In this document: positions 1 through 6,204 of the stretch, piece after piece
Layout: each line of letters begins with the position of its first letter
How positions within the stretch are numbered: position 1 is the stretch's first letter
DNA from: Ignavibacteriales bacterium
GTDB lineage: Bacteria > Bacteroidota > Ignavibacteria > Ignavibacteriales > Melioribacteraceae
Reading direction: 5' to 3'
Assembly (NCBI GenBank): GCA_007280825.1
Contig: QYQI01000121.1
Location: forward strand, 1 to 6,204
Length of the DNA: 6,204 nucleotides
The notes under the pieces: generated by a model
What the model was told of the DNA's origin: nothing
Databases searched by the model: none
Seen by the model: the letters and a program-made list of their open reading frames with translations, nothing else
Program-made: the position numbers and the translations under genes

Positions 1-541
1 GAATAAATACTATGAAGAGGTAATGGATAGAAAAGAAACAGAAGGAGATAATGTTGATCACAAAACAGAAAAGGATTCTACTAAACCAAAATTTAAGACT
101 AAGAACGGACGTACTGTATACGGCGGCGGCGGTATCACTCCGGATTATATTGTAGAACCCGGTAAAGTTCCCAATTATTCCGCAGAGTTAAGAAAGAATA
201 ATGTTTACTATCAATTTGTAAGAAAAATTCTTGATAAGGACGGCACAGCACTCAAAGAAAAATACTCCAGTGATCTTAGAAAGTTCGAAAATGAATTTCA
301 GATTAGTAATGAACAGATGCAAAGTTTTGTTAAGTATGCAGAATCACTAAAAGTGAAATATGATACTCAAGGTTATGAAGAGGATAAAGAAAATATTAGA
401 CAAAGATTAAAAGCATTTATTGCGCGTGATCTCTTTAAGAATAACGGCTGGTATTTAACTTTGTTAAAATCAGATCATCAATTTCAGAAAGCAGCTTCAT
501 TATTCGACGAAGCCGAGAAGTTAAGCGGGTTTTCAAAGTAA
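1..541 (+). CDS. S41 family C-terminal processing peptidase (CtpA/Prc-like), C-terminal part only
   Basis: The reading frame is open from the window's left edge (first full codon at base 2) to TAA at 539-541, leaving about 179 residues of a truncated gene. The ATG at 23 is internal, not the start, because the frame continues upstream without a stop. The diagnostic segment is KFKTKNGR followed by TVYGGGGITPD (nt 107-145). This matches the strand near the end of the protease domain in S41 tail-specific proteases. The charged stretch before it (NKYYEEVMDRKE onward) resembles an insertion seen in Bacteroidota members. The remaining 130 or so residues are a lysine/glutamate-rich, mostly helical tail. 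The Ser-Lys catalytic dyad and PDZ domain lie upstream, outside the window, so activity cannot be judged. Family members are exported and cleave proteins at their C-termini in the periplasm or envelope. The next gene starts 24 bases downstream in the same frame, separated by this stop codon. The family call is fairly secure; the substrate is unknown. Confidence 0.8.
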   Translation, partial: NKYYEEVMDRKETEGDNVDHKTEKDSTKPKFKTKNGRTVYGGGGITPDYIVEPGKVPNYSAELRKNNVYYQFVRKILDKDGTALKEKYSSDLRKFENEFQISNEQMQSFVKYAESLKVKYDTQGYEEDKENIRQRLKAFIARDLFKNNGWYLTLLKSDHQFQKAASLFDEAEKLSGFSK

Positions 542-565
542 TATATCCAACAGAGTAAAAAGAAC

Positions 566-1012
566 GTGAAGAATTTATTTATATACACTGAGAAGGGAAT
601 TAAAATAAATAAAAGATCGTTGCATAAAATAGTTGTACTATTATGTAATGAACTTGAAATCAATGTATCTGTACTTGAAATAAATTTTGTTTCATCTGAA
701 ACGATACTGGGAATAAACAAAAAATATTTGAATCATAATTACAACACAGACATAATCACCTTTGATTATTCGAATGAAAGGAATAATTTAGACGGCGAAA
801 TTTTTATTTCTATTGATGATGCTCTTGAGAACAGTAAGAAGTATCATGTAACACTTAACAATGAAATATTAAGATTAGTAATTCATGGAATCCTTCATAT
901 GGCAGGTTATGATGACGTTACTTTAGCAAAAAGAAAAAAGATGAAAAAAGTTGAAGATGTTCTTGTGCAAAAATTACAAAATCTTTCTAAAGGATTAGTA
1001 GAAAAAACATGA
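566..1012 (+). CDS. ybeY: Endoribonuclease YbeY (rRNA maturation factor)
   Basis: This 148-residue protein has the length and motifs of YbeY, a metal-dependent single-strand endoribonuclease involved in 16S rRNA 3'-end maturation and ribosome quality control in the cytoplasm. The central NTDIITFDY (residues 60-68) corresponds to the family's TDVLSFP region. The metal site is HGILHMAGYDD: His107, His111 and, at the third ligand position, Asp117. Enterobacterial YbeY has His there; the Asp form is what I recall from Bacteroidota. The tail KKMKKVEDVLV matches the helix that follows the metal motif. The start is GTG at 566: the frame between the previous stop (539-541) and 566 has no ATG, GTG or TTG. 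No good Shine-Dalgarno is visible upstream (GAGTAAAAAGAAC). The gene lies 24 bases after the S41 peptidase gene, and its stop overlaps the next start as ATGA (1009-1012), suggesting translational coupling. Confidence 0.9.
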   Translation: MKNLFIYTEKGIKINKRSLHKIVVLLCNELEINVSVLEINFVSSETILGINKKYLNHNYNTDIITFDYSNERNNLDGEIFISIDDALENSKKYHVTLNNEILRLVIHGILHMAGYDDVTLAKRKKMKKVEDVLVQKLQNLSKGLVEKT

Positions 1013-1467
1013 CCGGCAAAATTGTTGAAGTATTAGCGAAAATATTAGAAGGGTTGAGCAATAATTCTTCGATGGAAGAAATAAATAGTAAGTTGATGAA
1101 GAATAAACATTTCGACAAGAAAACTTTAGGGATAGCATTTAGTTTAGTCTATGATAAAATATTAACGAGAAAAACAGTTGAGACTAATAAAGAATATTTA
1201 AATAGTAAAAGTATTCGCTTATTATCGGAACTTGAAAAAGAAATATTAGGTTTAGAAAATTACAACTACATAATGCACTTATTAAATGTAGGTTTATTAG
1301 ATGCTGAGAATCTTGAACTGATTTTAGATCAAATAACAATGTTTCCTGAGAGTAGAGTTTCCAGGAGGGAAATCAACTGGATAATTCTTTTATCTTTGGT
1401 TGAATATGAATCCGGTATTTTACCTGGAAGCAGATTAACATTATACTCTTCAGATACTGTCAATTAA
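1009..1467 (+). CDS. DUF494/Smg family protein, function unknown
   Basis: This 152-residue soluble protein, rich in Leu, Glu and Lys, fits the DUF494/Smg family in length (E. coli Smg is about 157 aa). The N-terminal pattern is MTGKIVEVLAKILEGL, then an acidic helix and a GIAFSLVYDKI segment (residues 41-51), where family members carry an AFSWL-type motif. The C-terminal half has NYNYIMHLLNVGLLDAENLE (about 84-103) and REINWIILLSLVE (120-132). These match the family's helix ending in GLLD and its closing (D/E)(I/L)KW-like helix. No signal peptide, membrane span or catalytic motif is visible. The molecular role is not established for the family. Genes of this family often sit beside dprA or topA, and here topA begins 13 bases downstream. 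That synteny supports the call, since the similarity itself is diffuse. The ATG at 1009 overlaps the ybeY stop, so translation is probably coupled. Confidence 0.72.
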   Translation: MTGKIVEVLAKILEGLSNNSSMEEINSKLMKNKHFDKKTLGIAFSLVYDKILTRKTVETNKEYLNSKSIRLLSELEKEILGLENYNYIMHLLNVGLLDAENLELILDQITMFPESRVSRREINWIILLSLVEYESGILPGSRLTLYSSDTVN

Positions 1468-1480
1468 AAGGTAATTCATA

Positions 1481-3712
1481 ATGAGTAAAGATCTTATACT
1501 GGTGGAGTCGCCTTCCAAAGCAAAAACTATAAATAAGTATGTCGGTAAAAATTATATTGTTGAAGCAACTGTTGGACATATCAGAAATTTACCTAAGACA
1601 AAACTCGGGATTAATTTAGAAAACGGATTTGAACCGAAATTTGTAAATATCCGCAACAAAATTGATGTAATTAAGAGGATCAAATCATTAGCGGTAAAAC
1701 CAAAAAAAATATATATAGCAACTGATCCTGATCGCGAAGGTGAAGCAATAGCACAAGATATTGTTGATATTTTAACAGATGCACAGAAAAAGAAAATTGA
1801 ACGCGTACTTTTCAATGAGATTACAAAGAAAGCCGTGAACGAAGCTTTAACTCATACTATCAAAATTGATGATCATCTTGTTACTTCTCAAAGAGCACGT
1901 CGTGTAATGGATAGACTTATTGGATATCAGGTTAGTCCGTTCTTATGGCGGGCTGTTATTGATGAAGCGTACGGAAGTTCACTTTCTGCCGGACGTGTGC
2001 AATCAGTTGCGTTAAGATTGATCTGTGAACGCGAAGATGAAATTGAAAAGTTTGTTGCAACAGAATATTGGTCTATAGTAGCAGTTTTTAAAACCGAAAA
2101 AGGCGAAGAAATAAAAGCAAAGTTATATGAGGTTAATGGAAAGCAAATTAAAGTTCCTCCAAAACCACAAATGACTGAAGGAGATTGGGAGGAATTCTTA
2201 AAAACCAACTTTGCAATTTCTGGAGCTGAGTTAGCAAATAAAATTGCTGAAACTCTAAGATCAAAAAATAATTATGCGATAAGCGATCTTACAAAAAAAG
2301 AGAGCAAGAGAAATCCTTATCCACCGTTTATTACAAGTAGTCTACAGGTAGAGTCCTCACGCAAACTCCGTTATCGTCCAAGAAGAACCATGATGTTAGC
2401 ACAACAGCTATATGAAGGGGTTGACCTTGGCAGTGAAGGAACAACCGGATTAATTACATATATGAGAACGGATTCGATGCGATTAAGTGAAGATGTTGTA
2501 TCAGAAGCTAGAGATTTTATTTCAGAAAAGTACGGTAAAAATTATTTACCGGAAAAAGCAAAAGGCTATGAATCTAAAAATAAAAAGAATGCTCAAGACG
2601 CTCACGAAGCTATCAGACCTACATCACTAAAATACACACCAGAATTTGTAAAGGAATATTTAGATGAAGCTCAATTCAAAATCTATGAGTTAATTTGGAA
2701 AAGATTTATTGCATGCCAGATGGAATCAGCACGTTTGGAAACTACAACTGTTAGTATCGCGGCTGATGAATATGTCTTCAGAAGTTCCGGCACAACTATA
2801 CTGTTTGATGGGTTCTTGACGCTTTATGATGAAGATCTGGAAGACAGTAATGATCAGAATGGAAACAGCGGATTAATTCCAGCCGGATTAGAATTAAATC
2901 AGAAGATGAATTTACAAGAGTTGACTCCGAATCAACATTTTACAAAACCGCCTCCAAGATATACCGAAAGTTCTCTGATTAAAGAATTGGAAAGTAATGG
3001 TATTGGTCGCCCGAGTACTTACGCCATGATAATGGGGACAATTATAGATCGCAAGTATGTAGAGCAACAGGATCGTAAATTAGTTCCTACAGAACTTGGC
3101 AGAAAAGTAAATACGATTTTAGTAAAGAATTTTGGAAATATTTTTAACGTGAACTTTACGGCTCAGATGGAAGCGGAGCTTGATCTCATTGCAGATGGAG
3201 AAATCGGTTACCTAAAAGTATTAAATGATTTTTATGAACCGTTTTCCAAAACACTTGCAGAAGTAGAATCAAATCTTGAAAAAATAAAATGCGATAAATG
3301 CGGTTCGGATATGGATATTAAAATGGGCCGCTTTGGAAAGTTTTTGGCTTGTACAAATTATCCTGAGTGTAAAAATATTAAATCGCTTAAAGATTTTGCA
3401 CCAAACGGAGGTGCACCTGAAGAGACTGGTGAAATATGTCCTAAGTGCGGTTCTAAAACAGTTTTTAGAGAAGGAAAATTTGGAAGATTTATCGGATGTG
3501 AAAAATATCCGGATTGTGATTTCACAAAAGTTGTAACGCTTGGTCTAAAGTGTCCCAAATGCAGTGATGGTGAAGTAATAACAAGAAGAACCAAACGCGG
3601 AAAAATATTTTACGGATGTAATAAATATCCGGATTGTGACTTTGCAAGTTGGACAATGCCAAAACCTAAAGAAGAGGAAGAAACAGTAGAGACATCAGAA
3701 GAAGAGTTTTAA
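1481..3712 (+). CDS. topA: DNA topoisomerase I (type IA)
   Basis: This 743-residue enzyme relaxes negative supercoils by cutting one strand through a 5'-phosphotyrosine link. The TOPRIM domain opens with LILVESPSKAKTI (Glu9) and has TDPDREGE (Asp82, Asp84, Glu86) for magnesium. The active site is GLITYMRTDS, with Tyr327 as nucleophile and Arg329 beside it. HEAIRPT (375-381) and NGIGRPSTYA (506-515) are further type IA hallmarks. Three tandem zinc ribbons end the protein: Cys604/607/624/630, Cys653/656/673/679 and Cys691/694/713/719. A Glu-rich tail of about 15 residues follows. The protein is shorter than E. coli TopA (865 aa) but normal for many phyla. After GEAIA it reads QD, where most homologues I recall have WH. 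The ATG at 1481 is preceded by AAAAGG at 1466-1471, which overlaps the previous stop, so coupling is likely. Three in-frame TAA codons (3710-3718) close the gene. Confidence 0.98.
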   Translation: MSKDLILVESPSKAKTINKYVGKNYIVEATVGHIRNLPKTKLGINLENGFEPKFVNIRNKIDVIKRIKSLAVKPKKIYIATDPDREGEAIAQDIVDILTDAQKKKIERVLFNEITKKAVNEALTHTIKIDDHLVTSQRARRVMDRLIGYQVSPFLWRAVIDEAYGSSLSAGRVQSVALRLICEREDEIEKFVATEYWSIVAVFKTEKGEEIKAKLYEVNGKQIKVPPKPQMTEGDWEEFLKTNFAISGAELANKIAETLRSKNNYAISDLTKKESKRNPYPPFITSSLQVESSRKLRYRPRRTMMLAQQLYEGVDLGSEGTTGLITYMRTDSMRLSEDVVSEARDFISEKYGKNYLPEKAKGYESKNKKNAQDAHEAIRPTSLKYTPEFVKEYLDEAQFKIYELIWKRFIACQMESARLETTTVSIAADEYVFRSSGTTILFDGFLTLYDEDLEDSNDQNGNSGLIPAGLELNQKMNLQELTPNQHFTKPPPRYTESSLIKELESNGIGRPSTYAMIMGTIIDRKYVEQQDRKLVPTELGRKVNTILVKNFGNIFNVNFTAQMEAELDLIADGEIGYLKVLNDFYEPFSKTLAEVESNLEKIKCDKCGSDMDIKMGRFGKFLACTNYPECKNIKSLKDFAPNGGAPEETGEICPKCGSKTVFREGKFGRFIGCEKYPDCDFTKVVTLGLKCPKCSDGEVITRRTKRGKIFYGCNKYPDCDFASWTMPKPKEEEETVETSEEEF

Positions 3713-3737
3713 TAATAAACTAACAACCCGGTTATAA

Positions 3738-4631
3738 ATGAACCAGCTCGGGATTAAAGAAATATTAACTCAAATGCTGTCTGAACTTTCCGGTGTAAGC
3801 CGCGCATCACAAAATACAATTGATGCTTATACTCGAGATCTAAATGAATTTATCAAATTTTGTAATGATAGAGAAATCTCATCTTTCAATCGAATAACTG
3901 AAAAGACGATCCGGCATTTTGTAATAAACCTTAGTGAGAAGGGGGTTACGAAAAGCACAATATCCAGAAAACTTTCTGCCTTAAGAAGATTATTTAATTT
4001 TGCACTAAGAAATGATCTTATCGAAAATAATCCCATATCAAAAATTCCCAATCCAAAAGTAAAACGAAAATTACCGGAAATAATTAGTCTTGACTCTTTT
4101 TTGGAAATTTATAGATTACTGGATGAAAAGAAAGACGAATCATCAATTAAGATAAAAGCCATACTGGAATTACTATATGGATGTGCATTTCGTGTCTCTG
4201 AATTATGTTCTCTCAATTTTGCAGACATTGATTTTCACAGTATGAGTGTAAGAGTATTGGGCAAAGGATCGAAAGTTAGAATTGTTCCTTTAGGATCGAA
4301 ATCAGCTGTTGTACTAAAAGAGTATTTTAAAAGTACATCTTCATCAAACGGATCAGAGCCATTATTTAAGAATGAATCCGGAGAAAGAATTTCTCGTCAC
4401 TCGGTTTATAATATTGTAAAGCATTATTTGTCGCTAGTTACTGATATAGATAAAAAAAGTCCGCACATATTAAGGCATAGTGCTGCAACACATATGCTTG
4501 ATAGGGAAGCAGATATTATGGCAGTGAAAGAAATCTTAGGTCATGAAAATCTCTCAACAACTCAAATTTATACCCACGTAAGTATCGAGAGATTAAAGAA
4601 ATCTTACAAAAAAGCACATCCAAAATCTTAA
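3738..4631 (+). CDS. xerC: Tyrosine recombinase XerC/XerD family
   Basis: This 297-residue protein has the size of cellular Xer recombinases, which resolve chromosome dimers at dif. The N-terminal SAM-like core-binding domain (about 1-105) includes SQNTIDAYTRDLNEF and SRKLSALRRLFNF. The catalytic domain holds all six active-site positions: Arg152 (CAFRVSEL), Lys176 (LGKGSK), His243 and Arg246 (PHILRHSAATHML), His269 (ILGHENLS) and nucleophile Tyr278 (TTQIYTHVS). The ending KSYKKAHPKS resembles XerC more than XerD, hence the symbol, but the two cannot be separated firmly without a tree. The start is fixed: an in-frame TAA (3735-3737) directly precedes ATG 3738, and the next in-frame ATG (3774) would cut into the core-binding domain. 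No Shine-Dalgarno is visible. No dif-like site, attachment site or mobile-element gene is nearby, so this is a housekeeping Xer rather than a phage integrase. A xer-hpf pair is a gene order I recall from Bacteroidota. Confidence 0.9.
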   Translation: MNQLGIKEILTQMLSELSGVSRASQNTIDAYTRDLNEFIKFCNDREISSFNRITEKTIRHFVINLSEKGVTKSTISRKLSALRRLFNFALRNDLIENNPISKIPNPKVKRKLPEIISLDSFLEIYRLLDEKKDESSIKIKAILELLYGCAFRVSELCSLNFADIDFHSMSVRVLGKGSKVRIVPLGSKSAVVLKEYFKSTSSSNGSEPLFKNESGERISRHSVYNIVKHYLSLVTDIDKKSPHILRHSAATHMLDREADIMAVKEILGHENLSTTQIYTHVSIERLKKSYKKAHPKS

Positions 4632-4636
4632 AGGAG
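4631..4636 (+). promoter_or_regulatory. Strong Shine-Dalgarno for hpf
   Basis: AAGGAG sits five bases before ATG 4642, and its first base is the last base of the xer stop codon (TAA 4629-4631). It is the best ribosome binding site in the window; the other starts have weak or no matches. This supports the hpf start and suggests hpf is translated more strongly than its neighbours, which is inference. Confidence 0.7.
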
Positions 4637-4641
4637 ACGCT

Positions 4642-4953
4642 ATGAATATTAGAATCACATCCCGTAAATTTAAAGCTAAAGATTCATTAAAAGATTTTAT
4701 CCGCGAAGAAGTAAAATCCTTAGAAAAATTTAATGATCAGATTTTAGATGTAAAAGTTATATTGAGTTTCACACATTTGAAGGATAGCATTAAAACTTCA
4801 GAAATCACAGTTAGAATCCCGGGAAAAATAATAACAGTTACCACAGAAAGTAATGAGTTTGAAAAATCAGTTCCAATGACGATAGAGAAAATTAGAAAGC
4901 AATTAAGAAAAATAAAAACTAAGCGCTTAACAAGGCCAAAAAATGAAAGTTGA
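4642..4953 (+). CDS. hpf: Ribosome hibernation promoting factor, short form (HPF/RaiA/YfiA family)
   Basis: This 103-residue basic protein matches the single-domain HPF/YfiA family, which binds the decoding region of the 30S subunit and silences ribosomes in stationary phase or stress. It opens with MNIRITSRKFKAKDSLKDFI and continues with EEVKSLEKFNDQILDVKVIL, the first strand and helix of the fold. A segment with alternating hydrophobic residues follows (SEITVRIPGKIITVTTES), then a helix and a Lys/Arg-rich end (KIRKQLRKIKTKRLTRPKN), suited to rRNA contact. The C-terminal domain of long HPF, which dimerises ribosomes, is absent, so this is the short type; whether it makes 100S dimers or only inactive 70S cannot be told. 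The start at 4642 has a strong Shine-Dalgarno at 4631-4636. The gene begins 10 bases after xer and its last 11 bases overlap hprK. Confidence 0.87.
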   Translation: MNIRITSRKFKAKDSLKDFIREEVKSLEKFNDQILDVKVILSFTHLKDSIKTSEITVRIPGKIITVTTESNEFEKSVPMTIEKIRKQLRKIKTKRLTRPKNES

Positions 4954-5953
4954 TGAAAAGAATATTACTAAACAAGAAAATATCACCGTAGAATTTTTCT
5001 ACAAAAGCACAAAAGATAGATTCAAGATCCAACTACTAAACGAGCAGGTTGGTTTTGAAAGACTTATTAAAGAACCTAATCTACATAGACCAGGTCTTCC
5101 ATTAGCTGGTTTTCTGGAATTGTTTTCACATAACCGCGTTCAAGTTTTTGGTAATACAGAAATACGTTATCTATCAAATCTTTCTGAGGCAGAAAGGGTA
5201 AAATCACTTGATAGGTTTTTTAAATACAATATACCTTGCCTTATAATTACAAATGATAATTCTCCAACTCCCGAGATGATTCAGCTAGCTAATAAATATA
5301 AAACACCAATTTTCGGTTCTGGTTATTCAACAACAAAATTATTTTACCTTATTACAGATTTTCTAGACGATCAGTTCGCACCGCGCTTATCAATTCACGG
5401 ATCTTTTGTTGATGTCTATGGAGTAGGAATGTTATTTGTAGGTAATTCAGGAATCGGTAAAAGCGAAGTTGCACTAGATCTTGTTGAAAGAGGCCATAGA
5501 TTAGTTGCTGATGATGTTGTAATCCTGACTAAAAAAGGTGAAGGCATTCTGATGGGATCCGGTACGGATCTAGTAAAACATTTTATGGAATTACGTGGTA
5601 TAGGCATAATTGATATAAGAAGTATGTTTGGAGTCAGAGCCATACGATTTCAAAAAAGATTAGAGGTTATGATTGAATTAGAAGTTTGGAATGATCAAAC
5701 AGAATATACTAGAACCGGTTTGGACGACTCTTTTACTACATTAATGGATATTGAAATACCATACGTTAAGTTACCAATTATACCCGGTAAAAACATTACG
5801 GTTATCTCTGAAATAATTGCTCTCAATTATTTACTTAAACATTATGGTTATGATGCAGCTAAAGTTTTAACAGATAGAATTACAAAAAAAATTCAGTTAA
5901 AAAACGAGGAAATGAATCGGGCAATAGATTATTTTGAGCATGATTTTGAATAA
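4943..5953 (+). CDS. hprK: HPr kinase/phosphorylase (HprK/P)
   Basis: This 336-residue protein is slightly longer than usual (about 310-330). The family phosphorylates and dephosphorylates a serine on HPr or an HPr-like protein using ATP or pyrophosphate. The N-terminal domain (about 1-140) has HRPGLPLAGF and LSEAERVKSLDRF, as family members do. The kinase domain has the P-loop GNSGIGKS (167-174), IHGSFVDVYG before it, HRLVADDV after it, and the signature ELRGIGIIDIRSMFG. Matched to the Lactobacillus casei enzyme with a constant offset of 12, the key positions are present: His152, Lys173, Asp190, Asp191, Glu216, Arg218 and Arg257. A small variation is IIPGKN near residues 279-284, where many members have a PGRN motif. 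ATG 4943 overlaps the hpf end by 11 bases, with AAGG at 4932-4935 as a weak ribosome site. The ATG at 4953 is in another frame and stops quickly. The substrate gene (ptsH or similar) is not in the window. Confidence 0.96.
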   Translation: MKVDEKNITKQENITVEFFYKSTKDRFKIQLLNEQVGFERLIKEPNLHRPGLPLAGFLELFSHNRVQVFGNTEIRYLSNLSEAERVKSLDRFFKYNIPCLIITNDNSPTPEMIQLANKYKTPIFGSGYSTTKLFYLITDFLDDQFAPRLSIHGSFVDVYGVGMLFVGNSGIGKSEVALDLVERGHRLVADDVVILTKKGEGILMGSGTDLVKHFMELRGIGIIDIRSMFGVRAIRFQKRLEVMIELEVWNDQTEYTRTGLDDSFTTLMDIEIPYVKLPIIPGKNITVISEIIALNYLLKHYGYDAAKVLTDRITKKIQLKNEEMNRAIDYFEHDFE

Positions 5954-5973
5954 CATTGTTCTGGTTTTTATTC

Positions 5974-6002
5974 TTGACTACAGGGAGATCATTTATTATC
6001 TT
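5974..6002 (+). promoter_or_regulatory. Possible sigma-70-type promoter before the last gene
   Basis: TTGACT (5974-5979) and TATCTT (5997-6002) are separated by 17 bases, inside the 65-base gap after hprK, the largest intergenic gap in the window. The -35 match is good and the -10 match is weak (four of six). It would leave a leader of only about ten bases before ATG 6019. If the organism uses the Bacteroidota TAnnTTTG-type -7 element, this pair may be a coincidence. This is a suggestion only. Confidence 0.22.
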
Positions 6003-6018
6003 CGCACCCTAATTTGAT

Positions 6019-6204
6019 ATGAAAAAATTTTACTACTTTTCAAAGACTAAGCTGAAATTCGTAGAAATACGCAGTTTCAATAAGAAATTCGTATTTCTCG
6101 TCTTATTTTTCTCCGTATTGGTGTCTTTCTTTATGTTTGGCACTTTTATGGTTTTCAATGAATTTATTAATCCCGATTCTGAAGTTAAAACGCTTAAAAA
6201 GAAC
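6019..6204 (+). CDS. Membrane-anchored protein, N-terminal part; probably M23 family metallopeptidase
   Basis: The frame runs from ATG 6019 off the right edge, giving 62 residues without a stop. It starts MKKFYYFSKTKLKFVEIRSF, a basic and aromatic cytoplasmic tail. One hydrophobic segment follows at about residues 24-46 (KFVFLVLFFSVLVSFFMFG onward), and then a charged stretch (NPDSEVKTLKKN) that could begin a coiled coil. This is a type II membrane anchor with the bulk of the protein outside the inner membrane. The N-terminus resembles the anchor of M23 (LytM-type) peptidases in Bacteroidota and Ignavibacteria, which cut peptidoglycan cross-links, but the catalytic domain lies beyond the window, so that name is inference. 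The start is secure: an in-frame TAA (6010-6012) is just upstream and no other start lies between. No Shine-Dalgarno is visible. The 65-base gap from hprK suggests separate expression. Confidence 0.6.
   Translation, partial: MKKFYYFSKTKLKFVEIRSFNKKFVFLVLFFSVLVSFFMFGTFMVFNEFINPDSEVKTLKKN

Noticed and set aside
23..541. Complete 172-residue protein starting at ATG 23
   Set aside because: The frame is open to the window edge and the protein lacks the S41 catalytic half, so the ATG is an internal Met of a truncated gene.
484..720. Antisense ORF across the S41-ybeY junction, and similar antisense ORFs at 1552-1815, 1927-2208, 3358-3594, 3827-4051 and 5416-5643
   Set aside because: All are opposite well-supported genes, their translations are Ser/Phe/Ile-rich without recognisable domains, and none has a convincing start context.
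3333..3536. Small + strand ORF inside the topA zinc-ribbon region
   Set aside because: It lies wholly within topA in another frame, has no ribosome site, and its composition is what a frame-shifted zinc-ribbon sequence would give.
3725..3733. AACCCGGTT palindrome between topA and xer as an operator or hairpin
   Set aside because: Four base pairs around one base is too short to separate from chance.
3738..4631. Tyrosine recombinase as the integrase of a mobile element
   Set aside because: It has cellular Xer length and ending, sits in a compact housekeeping cluster, and no tRNA, direct repeat, excisionase or cargo gene is nearby.
5948..5973. Inverted repeat GAATAA / TTATTC after hprK as a terminator
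   Set aside because: The stem is only six bases, nearly all A-T, with a 14-base loop and no following T-run.
5982..5987. AGGGAG as a ribosome site for an unannotated small gene
   Set aside because: No ATG, GTG or TTG lies at a suitable distance, and the nearest rare-start frame (ATT 5991) stops after eight codons.

Overview
This is an AT-rich window (roughly one-third G+C by eye) carrying a tightly packed run of housekeeping genes, all on the + strand. It looks like a chromosomal region of a Bacteroidota/Chlorobiota-type bacterium, most plausibly an Ignavibacteria-like lineage. Three things point there. The 5' gene has the insertion and GGGGI-type strand of Bacteroidota S41 tail-specific proteases. 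YbeY has the NTDIITFDY and GYDD variants I associate with that phylum. The last gene starts with the basic, aromatic N-terminus of M23 peptidases I associate with this group. The assignment is from memory of families, not from a search.

Layout: (1) 1-541, the C-terminal end of an S41 carboxyl-terminal processing peptidase, cut by the window edge. (2) 566-1012, ybeY, the rRNA-maturation endoribonuclease, with a GTG start. (3) 1009-1467, a DUF494/Smg-family protein overlapping ybeY by ATGA. (4) 1481-3712, topA, DNA topoisomerase I with a complete catalytic set and three C-terminal zinc ribbons. (5) 3738-4631, a XerC/XerD-type tyrosine recombinase with the full R-K-H-R-H-Y set. (6) 4642-4953, a short-form hibernation promoting factor. 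(7) 4943-5953, hprK, HPr kinase/phosphorylase with all known catalytic positions present. (8) 6019-6204, the start of a membrane-anchored protein, probably an M23 peptidase, cut by the window edge.

The inter-gene distances for the first seven genes are about 24, -4, 13, 25, 10 and -11 bases. There is no convincing terminator or large gap, so cotranscription of 1-5953 is likely. The 65-base gap at 5954-6018 is the largest and the only place a new promoter is suggested. The shared themes are ribosome maturation and hibernation (ybeY, hpf), DNA topology and chromosome resolution (topA, xer), regulated phosphorylation (hprK) and envelope proteolysis or remodelling (S41, putative M23). No stretch over 300 bases lacks a gene.

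I found no RNA gene, CRISPR array, transposon, prophage or defence module. I do not see a new biological system here. The points worth a second look are residue-level variants and gene-order details.
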